A DNA stretch of 14,273 nt. Origin: an uncultured Bacteroidales bacterium (GTDB taxonomy: Bacteria; Bacteroidota; Bacteroidia; Bacteroidales; F082). This document shows positions 13,829 to 14,273 of this stretch, piece by piece (the first letter of the stretch is position 1; each line of letters opens with the position of its first letter). The position numbers and the translations under genes are program-made. The notes under the pieces were generated by a model. The model saw only the letters and a list, made by a program, of their open reading frames with translations, was not told the DNA's origin and did not search any database. The stretch lies in NCBI GenBank assembly GCA_937896505.1, contig CALBNP010000062.1, forward strand, positions 1 to 14,273. Direction: 5' to 3'.

Positions 13829-14098
13829 GTAGAGACGTAGCGTGCTACGTCTCAGATAGTAATACGTTGGTCGGTTTGGAGACGTTGCACGCAACGTCTC
13901 CGACAATCAATGCCAACCACAAAATTCTGACAATGTGCATTTTGTTCGTAGAGACGTAGCGTGCTACGTCTCAAATGATAAAACACATAATAAACCTAAC
14001 AATAATGGACAATCGTTAGAAAGGTTGGGAGACGTAGCACGCAACGATGATTCCAAATTATTTTGCGGGTTGGGAGACGTAGCACGCTACGTCTCTAC
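13829..14098. repeat. cluster of five REP-type palindromes in both orientations
   Basis: Palindromes: 13832-13853 (GAGACGTAGC-GT-GCTACGTCTC); 13878-13901 (GGAGACGTTGC-AC-GCAACGTCTCC, perfect 11-bp arms); 13951-13972 (same as the first); 14027-14046 (left arm intact, right arm decayed); 14074-14095 (reverse orientation, centre AC). GTAG precedes the forward units and CTAC follows the last one, so the first and last units form a large inverted pair, as in bacterial BIMEs. Finding them beside and inside a RAYT gene fits REP elements mobilised by that transposase. Confidence 0.85.
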
Positions 14099-14273
14099 AG
14101 AGGAAACCCCGATGGTGAAAAATGTGAAAATGGCGGAAATCTCGCCAAAGGCGAATACCTTGGCAACCGTCATTCGAGGATTGAAATCGGCAATTTCCAA
14201 ATTCGCCCACGAAAACGACATTCCCTTTGCGTGGCAGACCCGTTTCCACGACCGCATCATCCGCAATCAGGAG
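13863..14273 (+). pseudogene. RAYT linker and C-terminal half, running off the right edge
   Basis: The frame is open from 13863 (after TAA 13860-13862) to the window end. The first part, through 14111, is linker made largely of translated REP palindromes (GDVARNVS, RRDVACYVS, GDVARND, GDVARYVS). From about 14130 it shows the conserved RAYT C-terminus: SPKANTLATVIRGLKSAISK, then FAHENDIPFAWQTRFHDRII and RNQE. This is exactly what the N-terminal piece at 12354-12686 lacks, in the same orientation and with no overlap, so both probably come from one gene. A short ORF from ATG 14112 could be translated but would lack the HUH motif. The end of the protein is outside the window. Confidence 0.75.

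Noticed and set aside
13829..14098. CRISPR array
   Set aside because: The repeats are palindromes in both orientations with irregular spacing (72, 78, 45 bases), and no cas gene is seen; they fit REP elements.

Overview
The window looks like a chromosomal piece of a Bacteroidota genome, most likely Bacteroidales. The evidence is an N-terminal SprA fragment (type IX secretion), promoters of the TTTG-N19-TAnnTTTG type, a one-polypeptide pyruvate:ferredoxin oxidoreductase of anaerobic type, SPII lipoproteins and a DUF4143 ATPase. The species cannot be fixed from the sequence alone.

Layout. 1-2186 is on the minus strand: a small acidic Cys-rich lipoprotein, its terminator, then ruvA followed 27 bp later by the start of sprA, which runs off the left edge. 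2187-2659 is a gene-poor gap with two promoters, a hairpin and a copy of the 3' end of the ATPase gene. From 2660 everything reads on the plus strand: an AAA+/DUF4143 ATPase, an outer-membrane beta-barrel protein with an S41 peptidase lipoprotein (one operon), and the 1180-residue nifJ between a canonical promoter and a strong terminator. The ATPase, barrel and nifJ genes are preceded by related copies of one promoter; its full -7 form TACCTTTG is in front of the ATPase and nifJ, and the barrel and nifJ copies also share leader sequence.

9770-14273 is accessory DNA. A visibly AT-rich two-gene unit comes first: a cyclase-fold-like gene broken by one extra T in a run of seven, then a 591-residue cytoplasmic leucine-rich-repeat protein. 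Next is a REP-associated tyrosine transposase (RAYT) whose N-terminal half (with the HUH motif) and C-terminal half are about 1.2 kb apart. Between them lies a three-gene toxin-antitoxin-like operon (DUF3791, DUF3990, third small protein) bounded by two near-identical 57/58-bp terminator-bearing repeats and by REP palindromes. The palindromes continue into the RAYT linker, where four of them keep the same reading phase and encode a repeated peptide.

The most unusual things are the RAYT split around a DUF3791/DUF3990 cassette, the cyclase-like/LRR pair, and the reuse of one promoter-leader block together with duplication of the ATPase gene's 3' end. All functional statements are from reading motifs; no database search was run.
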